From Pseudohalocynthiibacter aestuariivivens (lineage in GTDB: Bacteria > Pseudomonadota > Alphaproteobacteria > Rhodobacterales > Rhodobacteraceae): DNA of 64,000 nucleotides. The position numbers and the translations under genes were made by a program. This document shows positions 45,660-53,154 of the stretch, piece by piece (positions within the stretch are counted from its first letter, which is position 1; each line of letters starts with the position of its first letter). The notes under the pieces are model-generated. The model saw only the letters and a program-made list of their open reading frames with translations, had not been told where the DNA came from and ran no database searches. The stretch lies in the NCBI RefSeq assembly GCF_011040495.1, contig NZ_CP049037.1, positions 2,604,001 to 2,668,000 on the forward strand. Reading direction: 5' to 3'.

Positions 45660-46289
45660 TCAGGCCGTCCGCCCTTTTATGCTTGTCAGAACCTCGGTGA
45701 TGCGATCACGCGCGGCGGTCATGTCTGCGACGCTGCCGGACATGAATATCCGGCCCGTTGCGCCCATCATCTGCACGTCATTGATCACCGCCGCTGGCGC
45801 GACCTTTTCGGCCTCGTTGGCGGCGACGCATGCAAACAACGCGGGCGTCATCTCGTAAATCAACAGCGCGACACCGGGCACCAAGATCGACCCGTCACGC
45901 GACCGGTTCAGAATGATCGCGTGCTGGTCTGACAGATCCTCGATGATATCATGATACAGCACTTTTGGCGCAAGTTGATCCGTTGGTTTGGCCTTGATCC
46001 CTTTCAGGATCGCGCGCCCGGCCGCGTCCAGTTCCTCGGTCGTGTCGGCGTGCAGTTCCAACAGGCCGAATTGCCGTTCCGTAAACAGGATGCCGGGCTC
46101 CAGATCCGGCGCAACCTTGAGCGCCAGATCGGTGATCCTGTGGATACTGAGTGCCGGAGCCACCTCGATGATCAGCGAATGCTGACCCCTGAACGGCGGG
46201 TAGGCGCGCGCGCGTGTAGGCGACGACAGATACGCCGCAAATTGCGGTTGCAGATCTTCGATCGGGAGATAAACGCGAAGTTCCGTCAT
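45660..46289 (-). CDS. BMC-T tandem-domain microcompartment shell protein
   Basis: 209 residues, two BMC domains in one chain. It opens MTELRVYLPIEDLQPQFAAY, has EVAPALSIHRITDLALKVAP and GILFTERQFGLLELHADTTE in the first domain and LIYEMTPALFACVAANEAEK plus DVQMMGATGRIFMSG in the second. It is paralogous to the BMC-T at 47298-47909 over its whole length. Trimers form pseudohexameric tiles with a central pore in the shell facet. The two BMC-Ts may differ in pore properties. Confidence 0.9.
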   Translation of the reverse strand: MTELRVYLPIEDLQPQFAAYLSSPTRARAYPPFRGQHSLIIEVAPALSIHRITDLALKVAPDLEPGILFTERQFGLLELHADTTEELDAAGRAILKGIKAKPTDQLAPKVLYHDIIEDLSDQHAIILNRSRDGSILVPGVALLIYEMTPALFACVAANEAEKVAPAAVINDVQMMGATGRIFMSGSVADMTAARDRITEVLTSIKGRTA

Positions 46290-46319
46290 GCTCTGTTACC
46301 CTCCACGCGCATTGCGCGC

Positions 46320-46604
46320 CTATTTCGCGTTCGCGGCGGAAAAATGCTTGCCCAGATCGGCATGCGGACGCGGAATGACATGCACGGCAGTCACTTCGCC
46401 CACTTGGCTGGCGGCTTCTGCGCCGGCTTCTGTCGCGGCCTTTACCGCGCCCACATCGCCGCGCACCACGACCGAGACCAGACCGCCGCCCACTTCGTTA
46501 CGCGCCACGATTTCGACGTTCGCTGCTTTCACCATCGCGTCAGCGGCGGACAGCGCAGGCACGTAGCCCTTTGTTTCGATCATTCCGATTGCATGATTTG
46601 CCAT
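46320..46604 (-). CDS. BMC-H hexameric microcompartment shell protein
   Basis: 94 residues, one Pfam BMC domain. [20 protein letters not shown] at the N-terminus and [18 protein letters not shown] are the classic signatures; VGGGLVSV is the pore-lining loop and [14 protein letters not shown] the usual end. AGGAAA precedes ATG 46604. This is the only BMC-H gene in the operon and would form the bulk of the shell facets. Confidence 0.96.
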   Translation of the reverse strand: MANHAIGMIETKGYVPALSAADAMVKAANVEIVARNEVGGGLVSVVVRGDVGAVKAATEAGAEAASQVGEVTAVHVIPRPHADLGKHFSAANAK

Positions 46605-46621
46605 TTGATTTTCCTTCAAGG

Positions 46622-46870
46622 TTAAGTGTTTGTGTCGTCATCGATCGAGCCGATGATGAGCGCATCGACCGGTGCATTTCTGCCGTTGAAATAGGCGGCG
46701 GCCACCGACCCTTGGGTGATCAGAACCGTTTCGCCCGTATTGCAGCCCAGTGGATCAAACGCGATCATTCTCGCGCCGCTTTCGGTTTCGACATCCAGCA
46801 GGGCACCGGACGGAAGCGACGGAACACGGCGCGATGACCAGACCTTGCCTTTGACGGTTCCCTTGATCAT
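46622..46870 (-). CDS. BMC-P pentameric vertex protein (EutN/CcmL family)
   Basis: 82 residues of the EutN/CcmL fold: [36 protein letters not shown] and [13 protein letters not shown] match the family. Pentamers cap the vertices of the icosahedral shell. The gene overlaps the 143-residue protein gene by 4 bp and is 17 bp before the BMC-H gene. Only one copy is present, the minimum for a closed shell. Confidence 0.94.
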   Translation of the reverse strand: MIKGTVKGKVWSSRRVPSLPSGALLDVETESGARMIAFDPLGCNTGETVLITQGSVAAAYFNGRNAPVDALIIGSIDDDTNT

Positions 46871-47298
46871 CGTTCAGTCCTTTCGATCCGAATGCCACGC
46901 CGCCGCGCTTCGTCGCGCGCCAGCGGGGTCAGCCGTGTAAGTTTCCCTAATTGCAGTGCGCGGGTTTCTCGGCCCAATGCTGCAATGTCCCGCTCGGTAA
47001 TCAGTGGTTTGTCGATTGGCGCTGCCGCGCTCCGGGCCGGGGCTGCATGCGAAGCTGCCGTCGTGGGTGCATAGGCCGCCCCACCGCTCAACTCGAACCG
47101 CAATGCGCCGCTCGCGATCCGGTTGGCCACACCCGGGTCTGCCGCCCGCGCCGCGATGTCGCGAGCAAACCGCGTCAGATCGGCGCCACTGGTGATCCGA
47201 ACAGTTTCTACCGCAGGCGGTGGCGAGGCCGCTTCTGATCGCAGCGCAGCGATTTCCTCGCGCAGTATGGCGCGAATTTCGTCCCGAAGAGCCGACAT
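46867..47298 (-). CDS. Microcompartment-associated protein with N-terminal encapsulation helix
   Basis: 143 residues, not matched to a named enzyme. The first 20 residues (LRDEIRAILREEIAALRSE) form an amphipathic helix, followed by a Pro-containing linker (ASPPPAVETV). Residues about 30-70 are a small predicted domain. An Ala-rich linker precedes a C-terminal part (PLITERDIAALGRE ... RLTPLARDEARRRGIRI) that resembles the short segment at the start of EutQ and in EutT (LITANDI ... ITPEARD.A...G). The helix is nearly identical in pattern to the end of the aldehyde dehydrogenase (RDELRQLILEELRSL). It lies between shell genes with overlaps on both sides. Likely a cargo or adaptor protein. Confidence 0.75.
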   Translation of the reverse strand: MSALRDEIRAILREEIAALRSEAASPPPAVETVRITSGADLTRFARDIAARAADPGVANRIASGALRFELSGGAAYAPTTAASHAAPARSAAAPIDKPLITERDIAALGRETRALQLGKLTRLTPLARDEARRRGIRIERTER

Positions 47299-47909
47299 TA
47301 TTCAGCACCCGCATCACGCAGTGCACTTTCGGCAGCGTTTCGGGCATTGCGCACGTCCGCCTCGGTTCCGGCAAGGTAGAGGCGGCCGTTTGCGCCGATC
47401 ATGCGCATGTCGATCACCTTTACGTCGGCCTCTTTTTCCGCCTCGTTGCAGGCCAGAATGGCATAGGCGGCCGATTGGCACTCCAGCAGGTAGATGCTGT
47501 CGCCGCCGATCACCATCGAACCCAGCTTGTTCCGGTTCATTAGGAACGCGTGCTGATCGTCGACATTCGTCACCAGCTTGGACGCCAGAATTTTTGGCGG
47601 TGCCACGTCATCCATGGTCTGCCCCAGCGCCTCTAGGATCGCCGCAGCGCCAGATTGCACCTCTGCGGTGGAGCGCGAATGAAACTGCAATGTGCCGAAC
47701 TGGCGTTCGACCACCAGCAGGCCAGCATGTACATCCGCGCTTTTCAGGACGGTATCGGTCAGAACCTCGATATCGAGACCGGGCGCGATTTCGACAATCT
47801 GCGCCGCCATCCGCAGGCGGGGCAGCGTACCACGCATCCATGTCGCGATATAGGCGAGCGTTTGTGGCTGTAGCTGGTCGATAAAGATTGAGGCGCGCAG
47901 ATCTGTCAT
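47298..47909 (-). CDS. BMC-T tandem-domain microcompartment shell protein
   Basis: 203 residues with two BMC domains. It opens MTDLRASIFIDQLQPQTLAY, then EIAPGLDIEVLTDTVLKSAD, GLLVVERQFGTLQFHSRSTA and, in the second half, YLLECQSAAYAILACNEAEK with DMRMIGANGRLYLAG. It overlaps the aldehyde dehydrogenase gene by 4 bp. Together with the BMC-T at 45660 it gives this shell two different pseudohexamers. Confidence 0.9.
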   Translation of the reverse strand: MTDLRASIFIDQLQPQTLAYIATWMRGTLPRLRMAAQIVEIAPGLDIEVLTDTVLKSADVHAGLLVVERQFGTLQFHSRSTAEVQSGAAAILEALGQTMDDVAPPKILASKLVTNVDDQHAFLMNRNKLGSMVIGGDSIYLLECQSAAYAILACNEAEKEADVKVIDMRMIGANGRLYLAGTEADVRNARNAAESALRDAGAE

Positions 47910-49447
47910 TGTGTGTTTCCGGTCAGGCTGCGGAGTTCTTCAAGGATAAGCTGGCGCAATTCGTCGCGCCCGACTGCTCCGGTGTTGGCAGGGGCAGCCG
48001 CTGCTGCGGCAGGCGCGGGCGCACCCGGCCCCGGATCAGCAGACAGCGCGGCGAAATCCAGATCGTGCAGGTTTGCGGGGACGTCCTTGCCATAGGCGAT
48101 GCGGGTCCAGTTCACCAAATGCTGCGGACCGACATTTTCGCCGACAGAGGACCGTCCGGCATACCCGGTGCCAATCATAAAGGACGGCGGCAGATGTGTG
48201 GCAAATCCGGCGGCCCCTTGCGAGCAGGGGGCATTGACGACAACCCGGTACACCGGCATCGCCTGCGAAAAGGCGACTAAGCGGCCCGAATCCTCGCCGT
48301 GGAACGCTGCCGAATGGCCTGCGCCGCGCTTGGCAGTATGTTTTGCAAAGGTCACGGCCTGTTGGAAATCGATTGCCGCCGTCAATGTCAGAACCGGGCA
48401 TAGCTTCTCTCGGAACAGCAGATCATCCTGCCCGGGTTCAGCGACGACGGGCACCAGTATTCGGGCCGACGGACTGACGCGAATACCGGCTTTTTCCGCG
48501 ATCCACTGCGCGCTTTTGCCAACGGCATCGACGTTAAAGCCGTGATCGTGAAATAGATAATCCCGCAGCTTGTCAGTGTCCTGCTCATTGCAGATATGCG
48601 CCCCGGCACTGCGCAGCGCACGCTCCAGATTGCCGCGATTGCTTTGCAGGCACAAAACAACGCTTTCGTTCGTGCACAGGATCGCATTGTCGAAACTGTT
48701 GCTGTCGACCAGACATTTTGCTGCCGCATCGACCCGTGCACTGGGGTCCACATAGGCGACCGCATTACCGGATCCGACACCCAGCGCCGGATTTCCGGAT
48801 GAATATGCCGCACGGACCATCGCATTGCCGCCGGTTGCCATGATGACGTTGATCTTGTCCGACGCCATGATGTCCTGCACCAACGGTACGGATGGTTCTT
48901 CGACACATTGGATCAGTCCGGACGGCGCACCTGCGGCCTCAGCTGCCTCGGCCAGATGGCGTGCGGCGTCTGCGGAGCAGGCTTTGGCTGCCGGATGCGG
49001 ACTAAAGACAATGGCGTTGCGGCTAAGAATGGCCAGCATGGCCTTGTAATAAACGGTCGCCACCGGATTCGTGGCCGGGGCGAGTGCAAAGATAACGCCT
49101 GCCGGCTTTGGCATCTCGACGATCTTGCGATCGGCATCAACGCGCGGAGTGATCAGGTCGAGTTCGCGGTAGTAATCCAGCAATTCATGTGTGCAGAGCT
49201 TGTTTTTGATCGCCTTGTGTTCGACCACGCCGAACCCTGTTTCGCGTACGGCCCAATCGGCATAGTGATCGGCCTTCTCGAACCCAGCGCGTGCGACAGC
49301 TTCGGCAATGCGTAGCACCGCTTCGCGGCTAAAGCTCTGATAATAGCGCGCGGCCCAAGCTGCGCGCCCGACCTTCATCTTGGCGCTCGAAAGAGCGCGA
49401 TCGGGCACCTTCAGTAGCGGCGCTGTGGCTGTGGTCTGGTCGCTCAT
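47906..49447 (-). CDS. CoA-acylating aldehyde dehydrogenase with C-terminal encapsulation peptide
   Basis: 513 residues of the PduP/EutE family. The catalytic Cys258 is in AILCTNESVVL, with PATNPVATVYYKAMLAILSR upstream and FREKLCPVLTL downstream as in that family. The reaction is aldehyde + CoA + NAD to acyl-CoA + NADH. After the catalytic domain a Pro/Ala linker (about 468-492) leads to an amphipathic helix at 493-513 (GRDELRQLILEELRSLTGNT), a typical encapsulation peptide; PduP carries its peptide at the N-terminus instead. It marks this compartment as aldehyde-processing. Confidence 0.95.
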   Translation of the reverse strand: MSDQTTATAPLLKVPDRALSSAKMKVGRAAWAARYYQSFSREAVLRIAEAVARAGFEKADHYADWAVRETGFGVVEHKAIKNKLCTHELLDYYRELDLITPRVDADRKIVEMPKPAGVIFALAPATNPVATVYYKAMLAILSRNAIVFSPHPAAKACSADAARHLAEAAEAAGAPSGLIQCVEEPSVPLVQDIMASDKINVIMATGGNAMVRAAYSSGNPALGVGSGNAVAYVDPSARVDAAAKCLVDSNSFDNAILCTNESVVLCLQSNRGNLERALRSAGAHICNEQDTDKLRDYLFHDHGFNVDAVGKSAQWIAEKAGIRVSPSARILVPVVAEPGQDDLLFREKLCPVLTLTAAIDFQQAVTFAKHTAKRGAGHSAAFHGEDSGRLVAFSQAMPVYRVVVNAPCSQGAAGFATHLPPSFMIGTGYAGRSSVGENVGPQHLVNWTRIAYGKDVPANLHDLDFAALSADPGPGAPAPAAAAAAPANTGAVGRDELRQLILEELRSLTGNTQ

Positions 49448-50724
49448 GCGGCGCGTCTCCCGGATTTAAGCAATTGTCGCGCGCGGGGCATGGCGGCGTC
49501 GAACCGGTCCATGATTTCCTGACACATCTCGACGTCCAGAACGACACCGGGTTTGAATTGCAGCACCCGTTTGTCGAGCGACGAGAAGATCGCCCAAACC
49601 CCGTTTTCATAGAGCGCACGAGACACCGCAACGGCCCCCTCGGGGTGGTCAAACTCCAACCCCAAGACCACGCCACGCTGCCGCACACCCACGAAGATAT
49701 CGCTGTGCCGCTTCATCATCTCGGCCATGGATTGGGCAAAGAACTCGGTCACGAAATGCACGTTCGAAACGACTTCGGGTCGTTGCAGCATTTCGATGAC
49801 GTGATGCCCAACGAGGCAACCCAGCTCTGATCCTCCGGCGGTGCTGATATGGCCTGCGCCATCCTCTACTTGCCACTGGCCGCATTCTTCGGTCACAAGG
49901 CATGCGCTGATCGGGTAGATGCCTCCGCCCAGCCCCTTGCCGCACACGAAGATGTCGGGTTGCAGGCCGTATCCCTGCCAGCCCCACATGACGCCGGTCC
50001 GCATCAGCCCGGTCTGCACCTCGTCAGAGATGAACTTGGCACCGTATTTATGGCACAAATCCTGACAGGTTTTCAGATAGCCGTCGTTTGGCATGGGAAA
50101 GCCATATGTCGCTGGAATCGTCTCGATTATGAATGCGGCAACGTCGCCCTTTTTCAGAACGTCCTCCAGCGCATCGGCGTCGTTAAAAGGCACCTGTATG
50201 AACTCATCCGGCCGATCAGCAAGGAACATCTTGGTAAACCGCTCGTCACCAGTGGCAACGGACAGGCCGGAATGGCCATGATAGCCTTTGATGATCGATA
50301 CGATCTTCTTGCGTTTGGTGGCATAGCGCGCGGTCTTGATCGCGATTTCGACCGCTTCGGCCCCGCCTGCGCCAAAGATCGCATATTTCATGTGCGGGGC
50401 GGTACCCACCAGCTTTTCGGCAAAGGCGGCGCGTGCGACGGACGGGAACCAGTGGTTGCCCATGTCAAAGTAATCGAGGCCTGATTTCAGCACCTGCACC
50501 AACTCGGGATGACGGTGGCCGAAATTGTACGTCCCGCCATTCAGATGCAGATCAATCAGACGCTTGCCGGACATATCAAACAATTGATAGCCCTCGCGCC
50601 GGTCGATCACCATTGGCGTGCCGGCATCGCTCCAGAATTTGACCTTGCCGGGATTCCAGTACTCTGCAGCCTTCTGCAAGAGTGCCTCTTTAGAGTCGAA
50701 GGAAAAGTAGCCGTAATCGAACAC
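49444..50724 (-). CDS. Class-III PLP enzyme, probable amino-alcohol-phosphate phospho-lyase
   Basis: 426 residues of the class-III aminotransferase fold. Lys263 in CGKGLGGGIYP is the PLP lysine and Asp234/Glu235 (ISDEVQTGLMR) the ring-nitrogen site. Homologues in RMM/AAU loci are proposed phospho-lyases that convert 1-amino-2-propanol phosphate to propionaldehyde, phosphate and ammonia. The presence of the kinase, SDR and acylating aldehyde dehydrogenase in the same operon supports that. A simple aminotransferase is the alternative. It is the first gene of the operon and reads away from the DeoR regulator. Confidence 0.85.
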   Translation of the reverse strand: MFDYGYFSFDSKEALLQKAAEYWNPGKVKFWSDAGTPMVIDRREGYQLFDMSGKRLIDLHLNGGTYNFGHRHPELVQVLKSGLDYFDMGNHWFPSVARAAFAEKLVGTAPHMKYAIFGAGGAEAVEIAIKTARYATKRKKIVSIIKGYHGHSGLSVATGDERFTKMFLADRPDEFIQVPFNDADALEDVLKKGDVAAFIIETIPATYGFPMPNDGYLKTCQDLCHKYGAKFISDEVQTGLMRTGVMWGWQGYGLQPDIFVCGKGLGGGIYPISACLVTEECGQWQVEDGAGHISTAGGSELGCLVGHHVIEMLQRPEVVSNVHFVTEFFAQSMAEMMKRHSDIFVGVRQRGVVLGLEFDHPEGAVAVSRALYENGVWAIFSSLDKRVLQFKPGVVLDVEMCQEIMDRFDAAMPRARQLLKSGRRAA

Positions 50725-50857
50725 GTGATTCCCCTGTGTAGCTGGTCAAAACCTACCCTAAAATGACCGCCTTGCAATGAAAAATGTGGGATGTCAGTCA
50801 ATTTTAACATTGCCGCGTAGAAAAATCGGGCAGATACTAGGGGCAGAGGAGGGCACC

Positions 50858-51643
50858 TTGACCCGAAAACAGTCAAAGAAATCAAGACGACACGACCGGA
50901 TTCTGGGGGTATTGGAGACCAATCCCACAATTCGGGTGAACGCTCTCGCGCAGGAACTGGACGTTTCAACCGAAACCGTCCGGCGCGATCTGGCCGAACT
51001 CGATGAAACCGGACGCCTGCGCCGGACCTATGGTGGGGCGGTTCGAACCACCGTGTTCGAGCCCGCGCTGGCAGAGCGATTGAAACAGCACATTCACGAA
51101 CGTGAACGCATCGCCCAACGGGCGGTGGAACTGATCGCGGACACCCAGAACATTTTTATCGGCGGCGGTGCGACGACACTACATTTCGCGCGGGCGCTAC
51201 GGGTCATCGAACGGCGGATCACAGTCATTACGCCGTCCATCGGCGCAGCGATGGAGCTGTCGGTAAATCCGCTAATCGAAGTTATGCTGCTACCGGGCAT
51301 CGTAGAGCCAAAAGAGGGGTTGGTTCACGGCGCAGAGACGGTTCGTTTCATTTCCCGATACCGCGCCCAGATCGCCGTGGTCGGTGCATCGGCACTGGAC
51401 GAAACCGGCATTAGCGAGGCGTTGCTGTCATCTGCCCAAGTCTATGCTGCGATCATCCGAAACGTGGATGAAGTTGTCGTCGTTGCGGACAGTTCCAAAT
51501 TCGGAAACCGATCACTGCAACAGATGGTCGAGTGGGCCCCCCATATCAGGTTGGTTGCGGATCAAATGCCCGAGCCATCTCTGGCGGGTGCGATCACGCG
51601 ACGTGGGGCGGTGATCGAAACGGCCCAAGCCGAGCCGCACTGA
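50858..51643 (+). CDS. DeoR-family transcriptional regulator
   Basis: About 261 residues. The DeoR helix-turn-helix reads NALAQELDVSTETVRRDLAE followed by GRLRRTYGGAV; the DeoRC sensor domain has IFIGGGATTLHFARAL and GAETVRFISRYRAQIAVVGA. TTG 50858 is preferred because AGAGGAGGG lies 4-5 nt before it and gives the normal length; ATG 50777 would add 27 residues without a ribosome site. It is divergent from the microcompartment operon across a 130-bp AT-rich gap (50725-50857) and is very likely its repressor, probably responding to a phosphorylated intermediate as DeoR proteins often do. Confidence 0.9.
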   Translation: MTRKQSKKSRRHDRILGVLETNPTIRVNALAQELDVSTETVRRDLAELDETGRLRRTYGGAVRTTVFEPALAERLKQHIHERERIAQRAVELIADTQNIFIGGGATTLHFARALRVIERRITVITPSIGAAMELSVNPLIEVMLLPGIVEPKEGLVHGAETVRFISRYRAQIAVVGASALDETGISEALLSSAQVYAAIIRNVDEVVVVADSSKFGNRSLQQMVEWAPHIRLVADQMPEPSLAGAITRRGAVIETAQAEPH

Positions 51644-51705
51644 CACTTGAATCGTGACAGCCTTCGTGCGCGACCCTTGTGTGCTGCGCATGGCGGTGTT
51701 GGGTC

Positions 51706-52953
51706 TTATCCGTCCGCATCTGACAGCCATTCGGCAATCGTTTTTCCGGCGGTGGCGTGTCCGGTACTGTTCCAATGCGTGTCGCCCCAGAACCACGGCA
51801 GCACACCCTTCTGCGCTGCGCTCATCAGCGGCGGCGTCAAGTCAATGAAGCGGATGTTCTCATCATCAGTAAACTGCTTCAGCTCACCGGGGAGGGACGA
51901 CAGGTTGGCGTCAGCATTGGCAATCGGACTGCTGTGCGGATAGCTGCATTGCGCTTCTAGCACACGGTATTTGGTCGGCACGAATACCAACGCATAGTTG
52001 GCATCCTGACGGCGCAGCTCTGCGCGAAAATCCCGGATAGCTGTGGCGATGTGCGCAACTTCGCCCTCGACCCCATCAAAAGAGCGTCGCGTCCACAGGA
52101 AGGCCACGTTCTGTCCGTCAATCATGCAGGTATAATAGCGCGCCGCAGGATTGCTGAGCGTTACCAGCTTCTCCCAGACCAGCTTGCCGAGCGATCGCTC
52201 TCCGGTCTCCTCGTGTGCGGATCTGTCCTCCTGATGACGGTAGGCGTGCGAATCCAGCAGGTCATTCCCTTCAAAAAGAAACTGCACGACCGTCCGGCCA
52301 GCCAAGGGCAGGCCGGAAGCACGTAACATGTCGTGCTGGCCTTGGATCGACAGCCCCAGAAGCGCCGCCTGCATCACCGGTTCTTTCAGGATGTCTTCTG
52401 TCACTTCAGCGACGGTTTCATCCACTGGGACAGCCGCACCCAGAATGATGGAATCGCCCAAGAAGATAAAGTTTCCGCCCAACTCGTCCCCATTGCGAAA
52501 CCCAAATTCATCGGCCCGAAAATCGAACGGGATCGGGTCATGCGGCAGACCGAGCCGCGCCGCGATGTCCTGTCCGGTCTGACCCTGTACGCTGATATCC
52601 GGGCGCAAACTCCATCCAACCGTTTCGGCCTGTGCAGGTATTGGGCTGAGTAAGGCGGCCCAGTTGACCAGTCCCATACGCCCGGCCAGTTCCATCACGA
52701 TCAGCAGAAGGCAAACCGGAATGACGCTTGCCAAGAAACCCAGCCACGCACCCGCCCCAAGGGCATAACAAGCACTTGCAATAGCGAGGATCATCAATCC
52801 CGTAGCAAAGGCCACATGCCGCATCCGCCAAAGACCAAACAGCATGTCCTCAGATGCAAAATCGGAAACAGAGAGAACGAGTGCTGCAATACTGCCCATC
52901 GCCAACAGAGCTGAGAGGATGGCCGCCGTGCCACGATGTCTGATCCTGCCCAT
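51706..52953 (-). CDS. Membrane-anchored SGNH-type hydrolase (AlgX/AlgJ-like)
   Basis: About 415 residues. Three N-terminal membrane segments (roughly 10-30, 46-66 and 70-90) are followed by an SGNH domain: Gly-Asp-Ser168 in FIFLGDSIILG, Gly229-Asn-Asp in FEGNDLLD, and Asp391-Thr-His393 in WGDTHWN near the C-terminus, the DTHW form seen in alginate acetyltransferase-like proteins. The catalytic domain would lie in the periplasm. Start at 52953 has AAGGAG 5 nt upstream; longer forms starting at 53001 or 53109 lack such a site. It may add or remove acyl groups on a glycan; the substrate is unknown. Confidence 0.8.
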   Translation of the reverse strand: MGRIRHRGTAAILSALLAMGSIAALVLSVSDFASEDMLFGLWRMRHVAFATGLMILAIASACYALGAGAWLGFLASVIPVCLLLIVMELAGRMGLVNWAALLSPIPAQAETVGWSLRPDISVQGQTGQDIAARLGLPHDPIPFDFRADEFGFRNGDELGGNFIFLGDSIILGAAVPVDETVAEVTEDILKEPVMQAALLGLSIQGQHDMLRASGLPLAGRTVVQFLFEGNDLLDSHAYRHQEDRSAHEETGERSLGKLVWEKLVTLSNPAARYYTCMIDGQNVAFLWTRRSFDGVEGEVAHIATAIRDFRAELRRQDANYALVFVPTKYRVLEAQCSYPHSSPIANADANLSSLPGELKQFTDDENIRFIDLTPPLMSAAQKGVLPWFWGDTHWNSTGHATAGKTIAEWLSDADG

Positions 52954-53154
52954 TGCCGCTCCTTGCCCGTCACGCCTTTCGGCATTTTCAGGTGTCACCA
53001 TGATGGAAACGTCGCTGTCGGGCAATATGTGCAACGCATAGGCAAAGAATTGCCGCCCTGATGATCTGTTGCCGCCGTGCCGGAACAAAAGCCCGCCATC
53101 GCGCGTCAAAGTATCGACGGTCCACCGTGACCAAAGCCATGAACAGGGGTTGCT

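Noticed and set aside
49444..50724. Annotation as glutamate-1-semialdehyde aminomutase or a general transaminase
   Set aside because: The fold is shared, but the operon supplies a kinase and an acylating aldehyde dehydrogenase, which fits a phospho-lyase better. Not fully excluded.
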